Numbered from the stretch's first letter, positions 6,102-14,787 are shown. The stretch is 24,645 bases of DNA from Gammaproteobacteria bacterium (GCA_003646305.1 QNFJ01000009.1:1-24645), one strand, 5' to 3'. A program made the numbers and translations. The notes: generated by a model not told the origin, from the letters alone.

Positions 6102-8744
6102 ATGGCTCACCCAATTCACCTTCAAAAGACCCTCTTTTTACCGCTACTTATTAGCTTGTTGACCTCCTCCCCCTTGGCCCTTTCTGCGGAAAACAAATCG
6201 GACTGGGATTGCCATCAAGATGAAGTGAGCGGCGAATGGTCGTGTGTTACTGAAAAAGCTAAACAGGCTCCTCATAGCGAGAAGCTTCCAGTGATTGTTG
6301 AAAAAACCACCGCTTCGACAACCCCCGCAATAAAAGTCACTAAACCAGAACAGGCTGAGAAGCAGAAACAATTTAAACCCACAGCAATTGCTGAGGTTGC
6401 GAAAGAGCCAGCACCTGGCTGGGCCTGCAAACTCGATAAAGAAAAAAGTGGTTGGGACTGTACACTGAGTGGCCCTGATCCGCAGGGCAAGCTGCATCCT
6501 CCCCGCCCTCTGGATTATGCCCAGAATGGTTCAGAACCGTTAGCCCCTTCAGATAATGATGCGTTGATGTTTCAAAATATGCTTGACGTCATACCTCAGG
6601 ACCCCTGGGGAAATTGCAGTAGCGAACTCGGCGGCCCAACCATTTCTCGTCACGAAGCGACAAGTACGATCCGCCAGCAATCTCCAGCATATATTGAGTC
6701 AGACTTTTCTGAAGCATTAGAAAATGACGAAGTCGTTACTTTCACAGGAAATGTCGATTTTAAGCGGGCAGATCAAACGCTTCGTGCAGACAGGCTCACC
6801 CACGACCAATTTGCCAATAGCATCAGTGCACAGGGAAATGTGCTTTATCATGAAGAGGGGGTGACCTTTCAGAGCGAAAAAAGCTTCATGTGGCTCAACT
6901 CAGACAAAGGAAAACTACACAATTCAAAGTTTATTTTTGAAACTATTCCTGCTCGTGGTGGATCACAACTGACTACGCTCGAAAGTAAAACCCTGTCTCA
7001 CCATCGCGATATTACCTACACAACCTGCCGCCCTGGCAATCAGGATTGGGAACTAGAGGCAAACGAACTAACACTGGATCAGGAAAATGGCGTTGGGATT
7101 GCTGAAAATGTCTGGGTTTCTTTTAAAGACATTCCACTCTTTTATTCTCCCTGGCTCACCTTCCCACTTGATGACCGGCGTAAATCAGGCTTCCTTATGC
7201 CAAGTATTGGTAGCGGTGATAAAACCGGATTTGATCTTAGCACACCCTATTACTGGAATATTGCACCCAATTACGATGCAACGATTACCCCGCGTTATCT
7301 TTCTCGCCGCGGCTTATTGCTAGGAGCAGAACTTCGTTACCTGTCAGAACGTAGTGAGGGGGAAGTTGCCGCTGAAATTATTGCAAATGACAGGCAAACT
7401 GATGACACGCGTGGACAAATAACTTTAGAAAATAAAACCCGCTTCAGTGACCGCCTGAGCAGCAAAATCGATATAAACCTTGTCTCGGACGACGACTACC
7501 TTGATGACTACGGAAACTCTCTTTCTATTAACGACACAAGCCACCTTCTAAACCGTGCTGACCTCAATTACCAAGGAAGTGGTTGGTCCCTTTTAGGCCG
7601 GGTCGACGGTTATCAAACAATTGATCATAATATTGATCATGATGACCTGCCTTATCGACGGTTACCACAAATCCTCTTCAACATGGATGAACACTCTGGA
7701 CCCGCCGAGAGTAAACTCAATCTGCAAACAGAATTTATCTACTTTGACAGGGGTGACCGCGTCACAGGAAAAAGACTGAATATCCAGCCAGAAATCTCTT
7801 TCCCAATGCGCACAGCGGCAACTTTCCTAACACCTACCCTGGCACTACAAGCGACCCAATATTGGCTGGATGATCCCACCAAGGGAACTGACAATATCAC
7901 CCGAACACTCCCAATCCTTTCTGTCGATAGTGGCCTGTTCTTCGAGCGTGATCTGAAATTTTCCGAGCAAAGTTGGCAGCAAACACTTGAACCCAGGCTC
8001 TTCTATCTCTATGTGCCGCACGAAGACCAGGATGACATTCCAATCTTTGACACGGGTGAATATGACTTCAGCTTTAGCCAGTTATTTCGTGACAACCGTT
8101 TCAATGGTCTCGACCGTACCGCTGACGCTAACCAGCTGACTGCCGCTTTAACAACCCGATTTATTGAATCAGAAACGGGCCGAGAACGGCTAGGCGCAAG
8201 TATTGGTCAGATATTCTATTTTAAGGACCGTGAAGTTACGCTGCCTGGTGAACCCATTTTGACTAATAGCAGCTCTGATATGATTGCTGAAATTGATGCC
8301 ATTTTGACAGATCACTGGACTTTTCGGACGGACTATCAATGGGATCCTCACGAAGGTGCCTCAAAAAAAGCTTCCGCATCACTTCGTTACAGAGACAGCA
8401 TTGATCGACTCTTTAATCTCGCCTATCAATTTCGCGAGGATACACTCGACCAGACAGATGTTTCATTACGCTGGCCAATTACTGAAACCTGGCACGGTGT
8501 TGCTCGCTGGAATTATTCACTTCGTGATCAGATTACTTTGGATAGCTTTTTAGGTGTTGAAAAAGAGAGCTGTTGCTGGCGGTTCAAATTTCTTGTCCGT
8601 AATTCCGTTGATGACGCAAACAGTGACCCAGAGACAACTTTCTTCTTCCAGCTCGAGCTCAAAGGACTAAGCAGTTTTGGCGACAAACTGGGACAAAAAC
8701 TATCCGATGAAATACCCGGCTATCGTCTGCCTGAAAACAGATAA
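6102..8744 (+). CDS. lptD: LPS-assembly outer-membrane protein LptD
   Basis: LptD is the outer-membrane beta-barrel that, with LptE, inserts lipopolysaccharide into the outer leaflet. The protein has 880 residues. A signal peptide covers about residues 1-29 (cut after LALSA). It is followed by an N-terminal extension, the LptA-like jellyroll (about 190-330), and the barrel, with family motifs FTGNVDF, DDRRKSGFLMPS, NYDATITPRYLSRRG and LEPRLFYLYVP. Cysteines equivalent to the E. coli disulfide set appear as C172, C309 and the vicinal pair C824-C825. The extension carries two extra WxC-x8-WxC motifs (35-48 and 107-120). It heads the lptD-surA-pdxA series, divergent from amgK. SurA, encoded next, helps fold LptD in characterised species. 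The barrel end is complete. Confidence 0.97.
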   Translation: MAHPIHLQKTLFLPLLISLLTSSPLALSAENKSDWDCHQDEVSGEWSCVTEKAKQAPHSEKLPVIVEKTTASTTPAIKVTKPEQAEKQKQFKPTAIAEVAKEPAPGWACKLDKEKSGWDCTLSGPDPQGKLHPPRPLDYAQNGSEPLAPSDNDALMFQNMLDVIPQDPWGNCSSELGGPTISRHEATSTIRQQSPAYIESDFSEALENDEVVTFTGNVDFKRADQTLRADRLTHDQFANSISAQGNVLYHEEGVTFQSEKSFMWLNSDKGKLHNSKFIFETIPARGGSQLTTLESKTLSHHRDITYTTCRPGNQDWELEANELTLDQENGVGIAENVWVSFKDIPLFYSPWLTFPLDDRRKSGFLMPSIGSGDKTGFDLSTPYYWNIAPNYDATITPRYLSRRGLLLGAELRYLSERSEGEVAAEIIANDRQTDDTRGQITLENKTRFSDRLSSKIDINLVSDDDYLDDYGNSLSINDTSHLLNRADLNYQGSGWSLLGRVDGYQTIDHNIDHDDLPYRRLPQILFNMDEHSGPAESKLNLQTEFIYFDRGDRVTGKRLNIQPEISFPMRTAATFLTPTLALQATQYWLDDPTKGTDNITRTLPILSVDSGLFFERDLKFSEQSWQQTLEPRLFYLYVPHEDQDDIPIFDTGEYDFSFSQLFRDNRFNGLDRTADANQLTAALTTRFIESETGRERLGASIGQIFYFKDREVTLPGEPILTNSSSDMIAEIDAILTDHWTFRTDYQWDPHEGASKKASASLRYRDSIDRLFNLAYQFREDTLDQTDVSLRWPITETWHGVARWNYSLRDQITLDSFLGVEKESCCWRFKFLVRNSVDDANSDPETTFFFQLELKGLSSFGDKLGQKLSDEIPGYRLPENR

Positions 8745-8771
8745 CTTCCAACTTATTTAAAACAGAAAACA

Positions 8772-10076
8772 ATGCACCATAAACCAGCAAAAAAACTGCT
8801 CCTGCTCCTTCTTTTAGTAATAACGGGGCTAATTACCCCGACACAGATCATCGCAAAGGAACTGGATCGTATTGTCGCAATCGTTGAGGATGGCGTGATT
8901 TTAAATAGCGAACTGGAACGTAAGCTTCTCTCCGTTAAACAGAAACTACAGGCAAAAAATACTCAGCTGCCTCCTGATTCTATTATCCGCAGGCAGCTTC
9001 TTGAACGGATGATACTAACCAAAATTCAGCGCCAAATGGCTGCCAGAGGCGGGATCACCGCCGATAATGAGACCCTGCAAAAAGCAGTTATGCGAATTGC
9101 AGAGGGTAACGGCATGACCGTTCAGGAATTTCGTAAAACACTTGATCAACAGGGTATCAGCTACGAAGATTTCCTCAATGATCTCCGCAATGAGGTTATC
9201 CTTAACCGACTTCGTTCCAGCATTGTAGATCGTAATATTAAAGTCTCTGACCATGAAATAGATCGCCTGTTAGAAACACAGGGAAAACATGGCGGTAACC
9301 AGCAGGCAGAGTTTCAAATAGGTCATATTTTAATCGCAACACCCGAAGCGGCCTCACCATCCCAGATACAACAAACACGCGCTCGTGCTGAAGAAATTAC
9401 CCAAGAGCTCAAAAATGGGCGTGATTTCAAGAAAACAGCCGTCAGTGTTTCCGATGGCGGGCAAGCACTTCAAGGCGGGGAACTCGGCTGGCGAAAGCTG
9501 GAGCAGCTGCCAACCTTATTTGCAGAGTTAATCCTTAAAATGCAGCAGGATGATATTGAAGGCCCCATTCAGAGCCCCAGCGGTTTTCACATCATTAAAC
9601 TGCTTAATATCAGAGGTGTTCAGAAACATATGATTTCTCAAACACGTGTCCGGCATATCCTTATCAAAACAAATGACCTTGTCTCTGATGAAGATGCAAA
9701 AAAGAGACTCATGGACATTAAAGAGCGGCTAGAAAGTGGTGAAGACTTCTCCACGCTTGCACGGGCTCACTCTGATGACACCAGTTCTGCCATTAAAGGC
9801 GGCGAATTAGGCTGGGTTAGTCAGGGAGTACTTGTAAAACCTTTCCAGGAGACAATGAATAAACTGCCAATCGGTACATTAAGTGAGCCTGTCCAGACTC
9901 AATTCGGCTGGCACCTCATCGAAGTACAGGAAAGAAAAAATCGCGATAACACAGCTGAATATAAACGAAATAAGGCCCGTGAACTCATCCGTAGACGCAA
10001 AATAGAAGAAGAAAATGAACTTTGGTTGCGCAGAATCCGTGATGAGGCTTACATTGAAATTCGACTCGAAGAATAA
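8772..10076 (+). CDS. surA: Periplasmic chaperone and peptidyl-prolyl isomerase SurA
   Basis: SurA escorts outer-membrane proteins across the periplasm to the BAM complex. The 434-residue protein has a lysine-rich n-region, a poly-leucine signal core and a likely cleavage before KELDRIVAIVEDG (around residue 29). The SurA N-domain (LDRIVAIVEDGVILNSELE) is followed by two parvulin domains starting near HILIAT (about residue 185) and RHILIK (about 294), each ending in the GxHIIK or GWHLIEV strand. The short C-terminal helix that completes the chaperone core is present. Length is close to E. coli SurA. It begins 27 nt after lptD on the same strand and precedes pdxA by 9 nt, so the three are probably one operon. 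The ribosome binding site is weak. Confidence 0.97.
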   Translation: MHHKPAKKLLLLLLLVITGLITPTQIIAKELDRIVAIVEDGVILNSELERKLLSVKQKLQAKNTQLPPDSIIRRQLLERMILTKIQRQMAARGGITADNETLQKAVMRIAEGNGMTVQEFRKTLDQQGISYEDFLNDLRNEVILNRLRSSIVDRNIKVSDHEIDRLLETQGKHGGNQQAEFQIGHILIATPEAASPSQIQQTRARAEEITQELKNGRDFKKTAVSVSDGGQALQGGELGWRKLEQLPTLFAELILKMQQDDIEGPIQSPSGFHIIKLLNIRGVQKHMISQTRVRHILIKTNDLVSDEDAKKRLMDIKERLESGEDFSTLARAHSDDTSSAIKGGELGWVSQGVLVKPFQETMNKLPIGTLSEPVQTQFGWHLIEVQERKNRDNTAEYKRNKARELIRRRKIEEENELWLRRIRDEAYIEIRLEE

Positions 10077-10085
10077 ACGTTAAAA

Positions 10086-11075
10086 ATGGCCCCTATCGTT
10101 CGCATTGCCTTCACCCCCGGTGAACCGGCAGGAATTGGCCCAGACCTCACTGCCTTAATCGCGCAACAAACACTGCCCTGCGAGTTCACAGCCTTTGCTG
10201 ACCCGGATCTATTGCTTGCTCGTGCACAACAATTAGGCATCCAGCTAACGGTTCGTGAAACCACACTTCAGGCTCCACCTCAAAAGCATAAACAGGGAGA
10301 AATTGCCGTTATTCCTACTCCGCTGAACTTCAAAAGCACTGCTGGACAAATTGACCAGCGCTCAGCGAACTATGTTCTAAATACAATCAAGACCGCCACA
10401 CAGGCCTGCCTGAACGGACACTACAACGCATTGGTAACCGGCCCAGTCAACAAAGCCATCATCAACGATGCCGGCTTCACTTTTTCTGGTCATACTGAAT
10501 TTATCGCGAAGTTGAGCGGAGGGCACCCCGTGATGATGCTCGCAACGGATAAACTACGAGTCGCCCTGGCGACAACACACCTTCCACTCAGTCAGGTTCC
10601 TTCCGCAATCAACCAGGAAACCATCGAAAAGGTTCTGAGAATTCTGCACCATGACTTGACCGTACTCTTTGATATTAATGAGCCTCGTCTTCTCGTATGC
10701 GGCCTTAACCCTCATGCAGGAGAAGAGGGACATCTAGGACAAGAAGAAATTGAAATCATAACCCCAGTCATTAAAAAACTTCAGAAAGAGGGGCTCAATA
10801 TCACGGGGCCATTACCTGCTGATACGTTGTTTACGCCACAACATCTCAACCGAGCCGATGCGGTATTAGCTATGTACCACGATCAGGGACTCCCGGTTCT
10901 TAAATATGCAGGTTTTGGAAAGGCAACTAATATTACCCTGGGGCTCCCCATCATCCGTACTTCCGTTGACCACGGAACGGCCCTCAACCTAGCTGGAAGC
11001 GGCAAAATAAACTGTGGGAGTATTGGCGCAGCGATTAAGCAGGCGATTATTCTTTGTGAGAATAAAACACAGTGA
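10086..11075 (+). CDS. pdxA: 4-hydroxythreonine-4-phosphate dehydrogenase
   Basis: PdxA oxidises 4-phosphohydroxy-L-threonine with NAD(P), giving the precursor that PdxJ condenses into pyridoxine 5'-phosphate (vitamin B6). The 329-residue length matches the family. The N-terminal FTPGEPAGIGPDL, GPVNKAIIN, SGHTEFIA, NPHAGEEG, MYHDQGLPVLKY and RTSVDHGTALNLAG motifs are all present; they include the metal-binding histidines. It is the last gene of the lptD-surA-pdxA series. In many gammaproteobacteria ksgA-apaG-apaH follow on the same strand. Here the next gene is convergent and starts its stop codon only 12 nt away. No clear Shine-Dalgarno is seen before the ATG. Confidence 0.97.
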   Translation: MAPIVRIAFTPGEPAGIGPDLTALIAQQTLPCEFTAFADPDLLLARAQQLGIQLTVRETTLQAPPQKHKQGEIAVIPTPLNFKSTAGQIDQRSANYVLNTIKTATQACLNGHYNALVTGPVNKAIINDAGFTFSGHTEFIAKLSGGHPVMMLATDKLRVALATTHLPLSQVPSAINQETIEKVLRILHHDLTVLFDINEPRLLVCGLNPHAGEEGHLGQEEIEIITPVIKKLQKEGLNITGPLPADTLFTPQHLNRADAVLAMYHDQGLPVLKYAGFGKATNITLGLPIIRTSVDHGTALNLAGSGKINCGSIGAAIKQAIILCENKTQ

Positions 11076-11087
11076 AACGAAAAGAGG

Positions 11088-12011
11088 TTATCTAGACGCC
11101 CTAACAAATTTAACCGGATTTACTTTTTTCCCTTTCCGTAAGACCTCAAGGTGCACATGAGGACCTGTTGAGCGTCCCGTTGATCCCATCTTAGCGATAG
11201 CATCACCTTGTCTCACAACATCCCCCACCTTCACAAGAAACTCTTTATTGTGTCCATACCGAGTTACATATCCTTTGCCATGATCAATCTCAACCATATT
11301 CCCGTAGTTATGCCGGTCAGAAGCCCAGGTGACGACACCTGACGCCATAGCGATCACATCTGAACCTTCACGCCCCGCAAAGTCAACACCATGATGCCAG
11401 GTTTTTCGGCCTGTAAAGGGGTCTGTCCTCTTGCCAAAATAAGAGGATAACCAACCCTTTTTAATAGGTCTTCCTGCTGGCTTGAACTCTTTTTGAGATA
11501 ACTTCCCAGACAAAGTTATTTCGAGCGCATTGAGCTGCTGCTCTTTTTCCTGTAACTGCACAAAAAGCTGACTGATCGATACCCGAATACTATTCTCATC
11601 ATGCACCTCGCCTTCTCTGCCGGCTGTTATTCCTCCCAGCGCCGGTGGCAAAGAAAAGTTAAATTCCTTTTCACCTAAACCGGCTGTTTTTGCCATACGC
11701 TGGCCAACAGCGTTCAATCTAAGCATTTGTGCCTGTAGTTGACCCAACTTAACAGCCAACCCATTTAAGTCGGACTGGCTCTTCTGCTGGAGCTCTATCA
11801 GCCTGTTTTTTTGATCGCCTAACTCTTTCTGCAATGGTTCTATTAAAGCCACCTTTTCATATGATGCTGCCGAAAAGGTTGGCGCAAGCTTGGAGCCCAT
11901 ATAAAAAGCCAGACTCAAAGCGGGTATGACAACAAACAGAGCTGTAAACAGCATTACCTTCTTAAGGGTAAGCGTTTGTGTGCCATTTTTTGATAGAAGG
12001 AAAATTTGCAT
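11088..12011 (-). CDS. Membrane-anchored M23 (LytM-type) peptidase
   Basis: The 307-residue protein has an N-terminal basic stretch and one membrane segment (about residues 19-42), a coiled-coil/heptad-rich region (about 50-110) and a second short helical stretch (150-170). A C-terminal M23 domain follows (about 185-300). The zinc ligands appear intact: HxxxD at H206/D210 and HxH at H285/H287. It is therefore a candidate periplasmic peptidoglycan endopeptidase tethered to the inner membrane, not a degenerate activator such as EnvC or NlpD. An M23 gene next to dciA and lpxC is a recurrent arrangement in gammaproteobacteria, usually with secA beyond it. Here the neighbour is convergent pdxA. 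It is divergent from dciA, and its ATG at 12011 is preceded by GAGA. The precise cut and division role are not visible from sequence. Confidence 0.9.
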   Translation of the reverse strand: MQIFLLSKNGTQTLTLKKVMLFTALFVVIPALSLAFYMGSKLAPTFSAASYEKVALIEPLQKELGDQKNRLIELQQKSQSDLNGLAVKLGQLQAQMLRLNAVGQRMAKTAGLGEKEFNFSLPPALGGITAGREGEVHDENSIRVSISQLFVQLQEKEQQLNALEITLSGKLSQKEFKPAGRPIKKGWLSSYFGKRTDPFTGRKTWHHGVDFAGREGSDVIAMASGVVTWASDRHNYGNMVEIDHGKGYVTRYGHNKEFLVKVGDVVRQGDAIAKMGSTGRSTGPHVHLEVLRKGKKVNPVKFVRASR

Positions 12012-12062
12012 CTCTAATCTCGATGAGTATTCTTTAAGTTAACTTGGAGACTGTAGGCCTCA
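12012..12062. promoter_or_regulatory. Divergent promoter region between the M23 gene and dciA
   Basis: Only 51 bp separate two divergent start codons, so promoter elements probably overlap here or lie within the coding ends. A perfect 10-bp palindrome AAGTTAACTT sits at 12036-12045. GGAG at 12046-12049 and AGG at 12055-12057 are possible ribosome binding elements for dciA. No consensus -35/-10 pair is evident. Confidence 0.4.
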
Positions 12063-12503
12063 ATGAAAAAGCTGAATACACTGTTAAATGCTTCACCAAA
12101 TGGGCTTAAGCCTATCCTGTTTAAAATTAGCGAGAACAACCGCGTTACGTTCTACCTCAAAAAGCAGCTTCCTGACTTTATCGCCTCACACTGCAACCAG
12201 TGCACTATAAGAGAAAAGCAGTTAACCATCCTTGTTGACAGCGCTATTTGGGTCTCGCAATTACGTTTTTATACGCCCACTCTGCTCGAAACAATCAACC
12301 GGCAACTGCCTTACCACTTTAATTCAATAAAAATCCGAGTGTTACCTAATATTCTAGCAAGTCGGCCAACACCTGTTGATTCAAAAACAGTCCCATCAAA
12401 AGCGGTTATTGAGCTATTGCAGGAGTCTGCTGAGCACTTCGAAGAAAATGACCTAAAACATTCCCTTCAGCGCCTTAGCAACACACTCAAATCTCTATCC
12501 TAG
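12063..12503 (+). CDS. dciA: DciA-like DUF721 protein (replicative helicase loader)
   Basis: The 146-residue protein matches DUF721/DciA: a short helical N-terminus followed by a KH-like alpha-beta domain with the characteristic LTILVDSAIWVSQLRF segment and a final IKIRVLP strand (about residues 20-100). A weakly conserved C-terminal tail of about 45 residues follows. DciA interacts with DnaB and helps load the replicative helicase in bacteria lacking DnaC or DnaI. The gene typically lies beside lpxC and the M23/secA genes in gammaproteobacteria, as here. It is alone on the + strand, convergent with lpxC and divergent from the M23 gene. Sequence conservation in this family is low, so the call depends on motif plus neighbourhood. 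Confidence 0.8.
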   Translation: MKKLNTLLNASPNGLKPILFKISENNRVTFYLKKQLPDFIASHCNQCTIREKQLTILVDSAIWVSQLRFYTPTLLETINRQLPYHFNSIKIRVLPNILASRPTPVDSKTVPSKAVIELLQESAEHFEENDLKHSLQRLSNTLKSLS

Positions 12504-12558
12504 AGTGTAAGGCTAGTCTAAAAGAAATATTTTTCTGTGAACGATTTACCGTTTTAAG

Positions 12559-13470
12559 TCAGCTAACCGGAATGGGTCTTATATAAGAAATAGGAACATC
12601 ATCGTCTTCCGTAAATATTACCTCTTCCCATGCCTCTTTGTTTTTCAAAAGCTCCCGGAGTAGCTGATTATTTAGCGCATGCCCAGACTTACAGCCTGTA
12701 AAAGCACCAATCAAACTGTGCCCAAGCAGATACAGATCCCCAATGGCATCGAGAATTTTGTGTTTTACAAATTCATCTTCGTAACGAAGGCCGTCTTCAT
12801 TTAAAACACGGTAGTCATCGACAACAATTGCATTATCCATGCTTCCCCCCAGAGCCAGTTCTCTCTTTCTAAGCGCCTCGATATCCTTCATAAAGCCAAA
12901 TGTCCTGGCTCGACTGACCTCTTTTACAAACGAGGTTGAAGAAAAATCGATCGAGGCCATCTGAGGCCGGTTTTTAAATGCAGGATGGTCAAACTCAATC
13001 GAAAATGAAACTTTAAAACCATCAAAAGGTTCAAAGCAGGCCCACTTATCACCCTCTTTAACAATCACTTTCTGCTTAATACGAATGAATTTCTTCGGAG
13101 CATCTTGCTCTTCTACACCTGCCGATTGCAAAAGAAAAACGAAGGGACCTGCACTTCCATCCATAATCGGAACTTCTGGTGCACTCACATCAATGCAGGC
13201 ATTATCAATACCAAGCCCCGCAATAGCCGACAACAGATGCTCTACGGTAGAAATTCTCACCCCATCTTGTACCAGACAGGTCGACAACTGGGTATCCCCA
13301 ACATTTTCTGGCTTAGCTTTAATCGTAACCGGCTCATCAAGATCAACTCGACGAAAAACAATCCCTGTATTGGGTGCAGAAGGCCTTAACGTAAGATAAA
13401 TCTTTTCGCCAGTATGAAGCCCGACACCCGTTGCGCGGATAACATTTTTCAATGTTCTCTGTTTAATCAT
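12559..13470 (-). CDS. lpxC: UDP-3-O-acyl-N-acetylglucosamine deacetylase
   Basis: LpxC catalyses the committed, zinc-dependent step of lipid A synthesis in the cytoplasm. The 303-residue length and start (MIKQRTLKNVIRATGVGLHTGEK) match the family. The zinc ligands are H78 (STVEHLLSA), H237 and D241 (KHKILDAIGD), and the catalytic histidine lies in KSGHALNN. The adjacent MDGSAGPF segment carries the substrate-binding region. It is the last gene of the dcw cluster, 116 bp after ftsZ, the conserved gammaproteobacterial order. The gap leaves room for its own promoter. In E. coli, FtsH degrades LpxC through a C-terminal tail ending in hydrophobic residues; here the tail ends YIRPIPVS, so the same degron is not evident. 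Confidence 0.98.
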   Translation of the reverse strand: MIKQRTLKNVIRATGVGLHTGEKIYLTLRPSAPNTGIVFRRVDLDEPVTIKAKPENVGDTQLSTCLVQDGVRISTVEHLLSAIAGLGIDNACIDVSAPEVPIMDGSAGPFVFLLQSAGVEEQDAPKKFIRIKQKVIVKEGDKWACFEPFDGFKVSFSIEFDHPAFKNRPQMASIDFSSTSFVKEVSRARTFGFMKDIEALRKRELALGGSMDNAIVVDDYRVLNEDGLRYEDEFVKHKILDAIGDLYLLGHSLIGAFTGCKSGHALNNQLLRELLKNKEAWEEVIFTEDDDVPISYIRPIPVS

Positions 13471-13586
13471 TTAGTTTCTCATCTAGCCACATGCATAATT
13501 CACGGAATTGTAACATAAGCTATTTCCACACAAAACGAACCCCGCTACAAAAGGATTATAAGGCCCATTAATAATAACGCAAAGAT
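13471..13586 (-). promoter_or_regulatory. ftsZ-lpxC intergenic region, probable lpxC promoter
   Basis: This is the longest non-coding gap in the window (116 bp). It is AT-rich and contains an inverted repeat AATTC-ACG-GAATT at 13497-13509. Read toward lpxC, a TTCGTT and a TATGTT hexamer 16 nt apart could form a weak sigma-70 promoter. I see no stem followed by a T-run that would end ftsZ transcription. GATGAGAA just before the lpxC start is the likely ribosome binding site. Confidence 0.35.
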
Positions 13587-14744
13587 TCAGTCAGCCTGTC
13601 GGCGTAAAAATGCAGGAATATCAAGATATTCAAGATCCATTTCCTTCTCTGGCTCTACCTTTTTTTCTGGCGCAAAGGCACGGCTGTGACGGATAACAGT
13701 AGGCTGATCTAACGACTCATAATCAACCTCTCCAGTCTTCTTCTTTTGCACCAGTTTAATGGGTGTTTCCTGAGCAATGGGGCTCCCCACTTCAGCCAGT
13801 CCTGTTGCAACAACTGTTACACGTAATTCGCCTTGTATATCTGGATCAATAACGGTACCGACAACGACCATCGCATCATCAGACGCAAATTCCTTAACCG
13901 CATTACCCACTTCTTCAAATTCACCAATTGAAAGATCAAGGCCGGCAGTAATATTAACGAGAATCCCCTTGGCTCCCTGCAAATTAATGTCTTCCAAAAG
14001 TGGGCTCGAAATAGCGCTTTCTGCCGCCTCTCTTGCGCGATTATCACCAATTGCCACGCCAGTCCCCATCATTGCCATACCCATTTCAGACATGACTGTT
14101 CGTACGTCAGCAAAATCAACATTCATCAAACCGGGGCGGGTAATGAGCTCGGCGATACCCTGAACCGCACCTAGCAACACATCGTTTGCCGCTTTGAATG
14201 CATTCAGAAGCGTCATATCTTTACCGAGAACAGGAAGTAACTTCTCGTTAGGAATCGTAATTAATGAATCGACGTATCGGCCTAATTCTTCAATCCCTTC
14301 ATCGGCAATTTTTTTACGTTTATTACCTTCAAATGGGAATGGTTTTGTTACAACAGCGACGGTCAGAATGCCTAACTCTTTAGCCACCTCAGCAACAACA
14401 GGCGCTGCGCCTGTTCCAGTTCCGCCACCCATACCAGCCGTAATGAAAATCATATCAGCACCTTCGATTACTTCACGAATCCGCTCATAATCATCCATCG
14501 CAGCCTGCTTGCCTACTTCAGGATTTGCTCCCGCACCCAGCCCTTTTGTCTGGTTACCTCCCAACTGAAGCGTGGTTCGCGCCTGACTATTGTTCAGTGC
14601 CTGTGCATCAGTATTAGCGCAAATAAAATCAACCCCATCTATTTCGCAGCTCACCATATGATTAACTGCATTACCGCCACCACCACCTATTCCTACCACT
14701 TTAATGACTGCATTCTCATTGCATGTATCCATTAATTCGAACAT
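13587..14744 (-). CDS. ftsZ: Cell-division tubulin homologue FtsZ
   Basis: FtsZ polymerises with GTP into the Z-ring that organises the septum. The 385-residue protein shows the nucleotide-binding KVVGIGGGGGNAVNHM start, the tubulin signature GGGTGTGAAP, the T7 synergy loop NVDFADVRTVM and a C-terminal conserved peptide (LEYLDIPAFLRRQAD) that binds FtsA and ZipA in characterised species. A linker of about 50 charged residues separates core and peptide. The ATG at 14744 follows a strong AAAGGGG ribosome binding site, in a 43-nt gap after ftsA; this is one of the few non-overlapping joints in the cluster and fits the high FtsZ expression needed. Confidence 0.99.
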   Translation of the reverse strand: MFELMDTCNENAVIKVVGIGGGGGNAVNHMVSCEIDGVDFICANTDAQALNNSQARTTLQLGGNQTKGLGAGANPEVGKQAAMDDYERIREVIEGADMIFITAGMGGGTGTGAAPVVAEVAKELGILTVAVVTKPFPFEGNKRKKIADEGIEELGRYVDSLITIPNEKLLPVLGKDMTLLNAFKAANDVLLGAVQGIAELITRPGLMNVDFADVRTVMSEMGMAMMGTGVAIGDNRAREAAESAISSPLLEDINLQGAKGILVNITAGLDLSIGEFEEVGNAVKEFASDDAMVVVGTVIDPDIQGELRVTVVATGLAEVGSPIAQETPIKLVQKKKTGEVDYESLDQPTVIRHSRAFAPEKKVEPEKEMDLEYLDIPAFLRRQAD

Positions 14745-14787
14745 TGTTTTATCCCCTTTCTCTCACAAAACTATTAAAATAATAAAA

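Noticed and set aside
12483..12558. Possible bidirectional terminator between dciA and lpxC
   Set aside because: Short dyads exist (ACACTC/GAGTGT across the dciA stop; AGAAA-tat-TTTTCT; AACG/CGTT) but they are AT-rich or lack a T-run, so no confident intrinsic terminator can be assigned.
13777..14163. A 128-codon open frame opposite ftsZ
   Set aside because: Antisense to the conserved FtsZ core; Ser/Thr/Pro-rich translation typical of a reverse-complement shadow.
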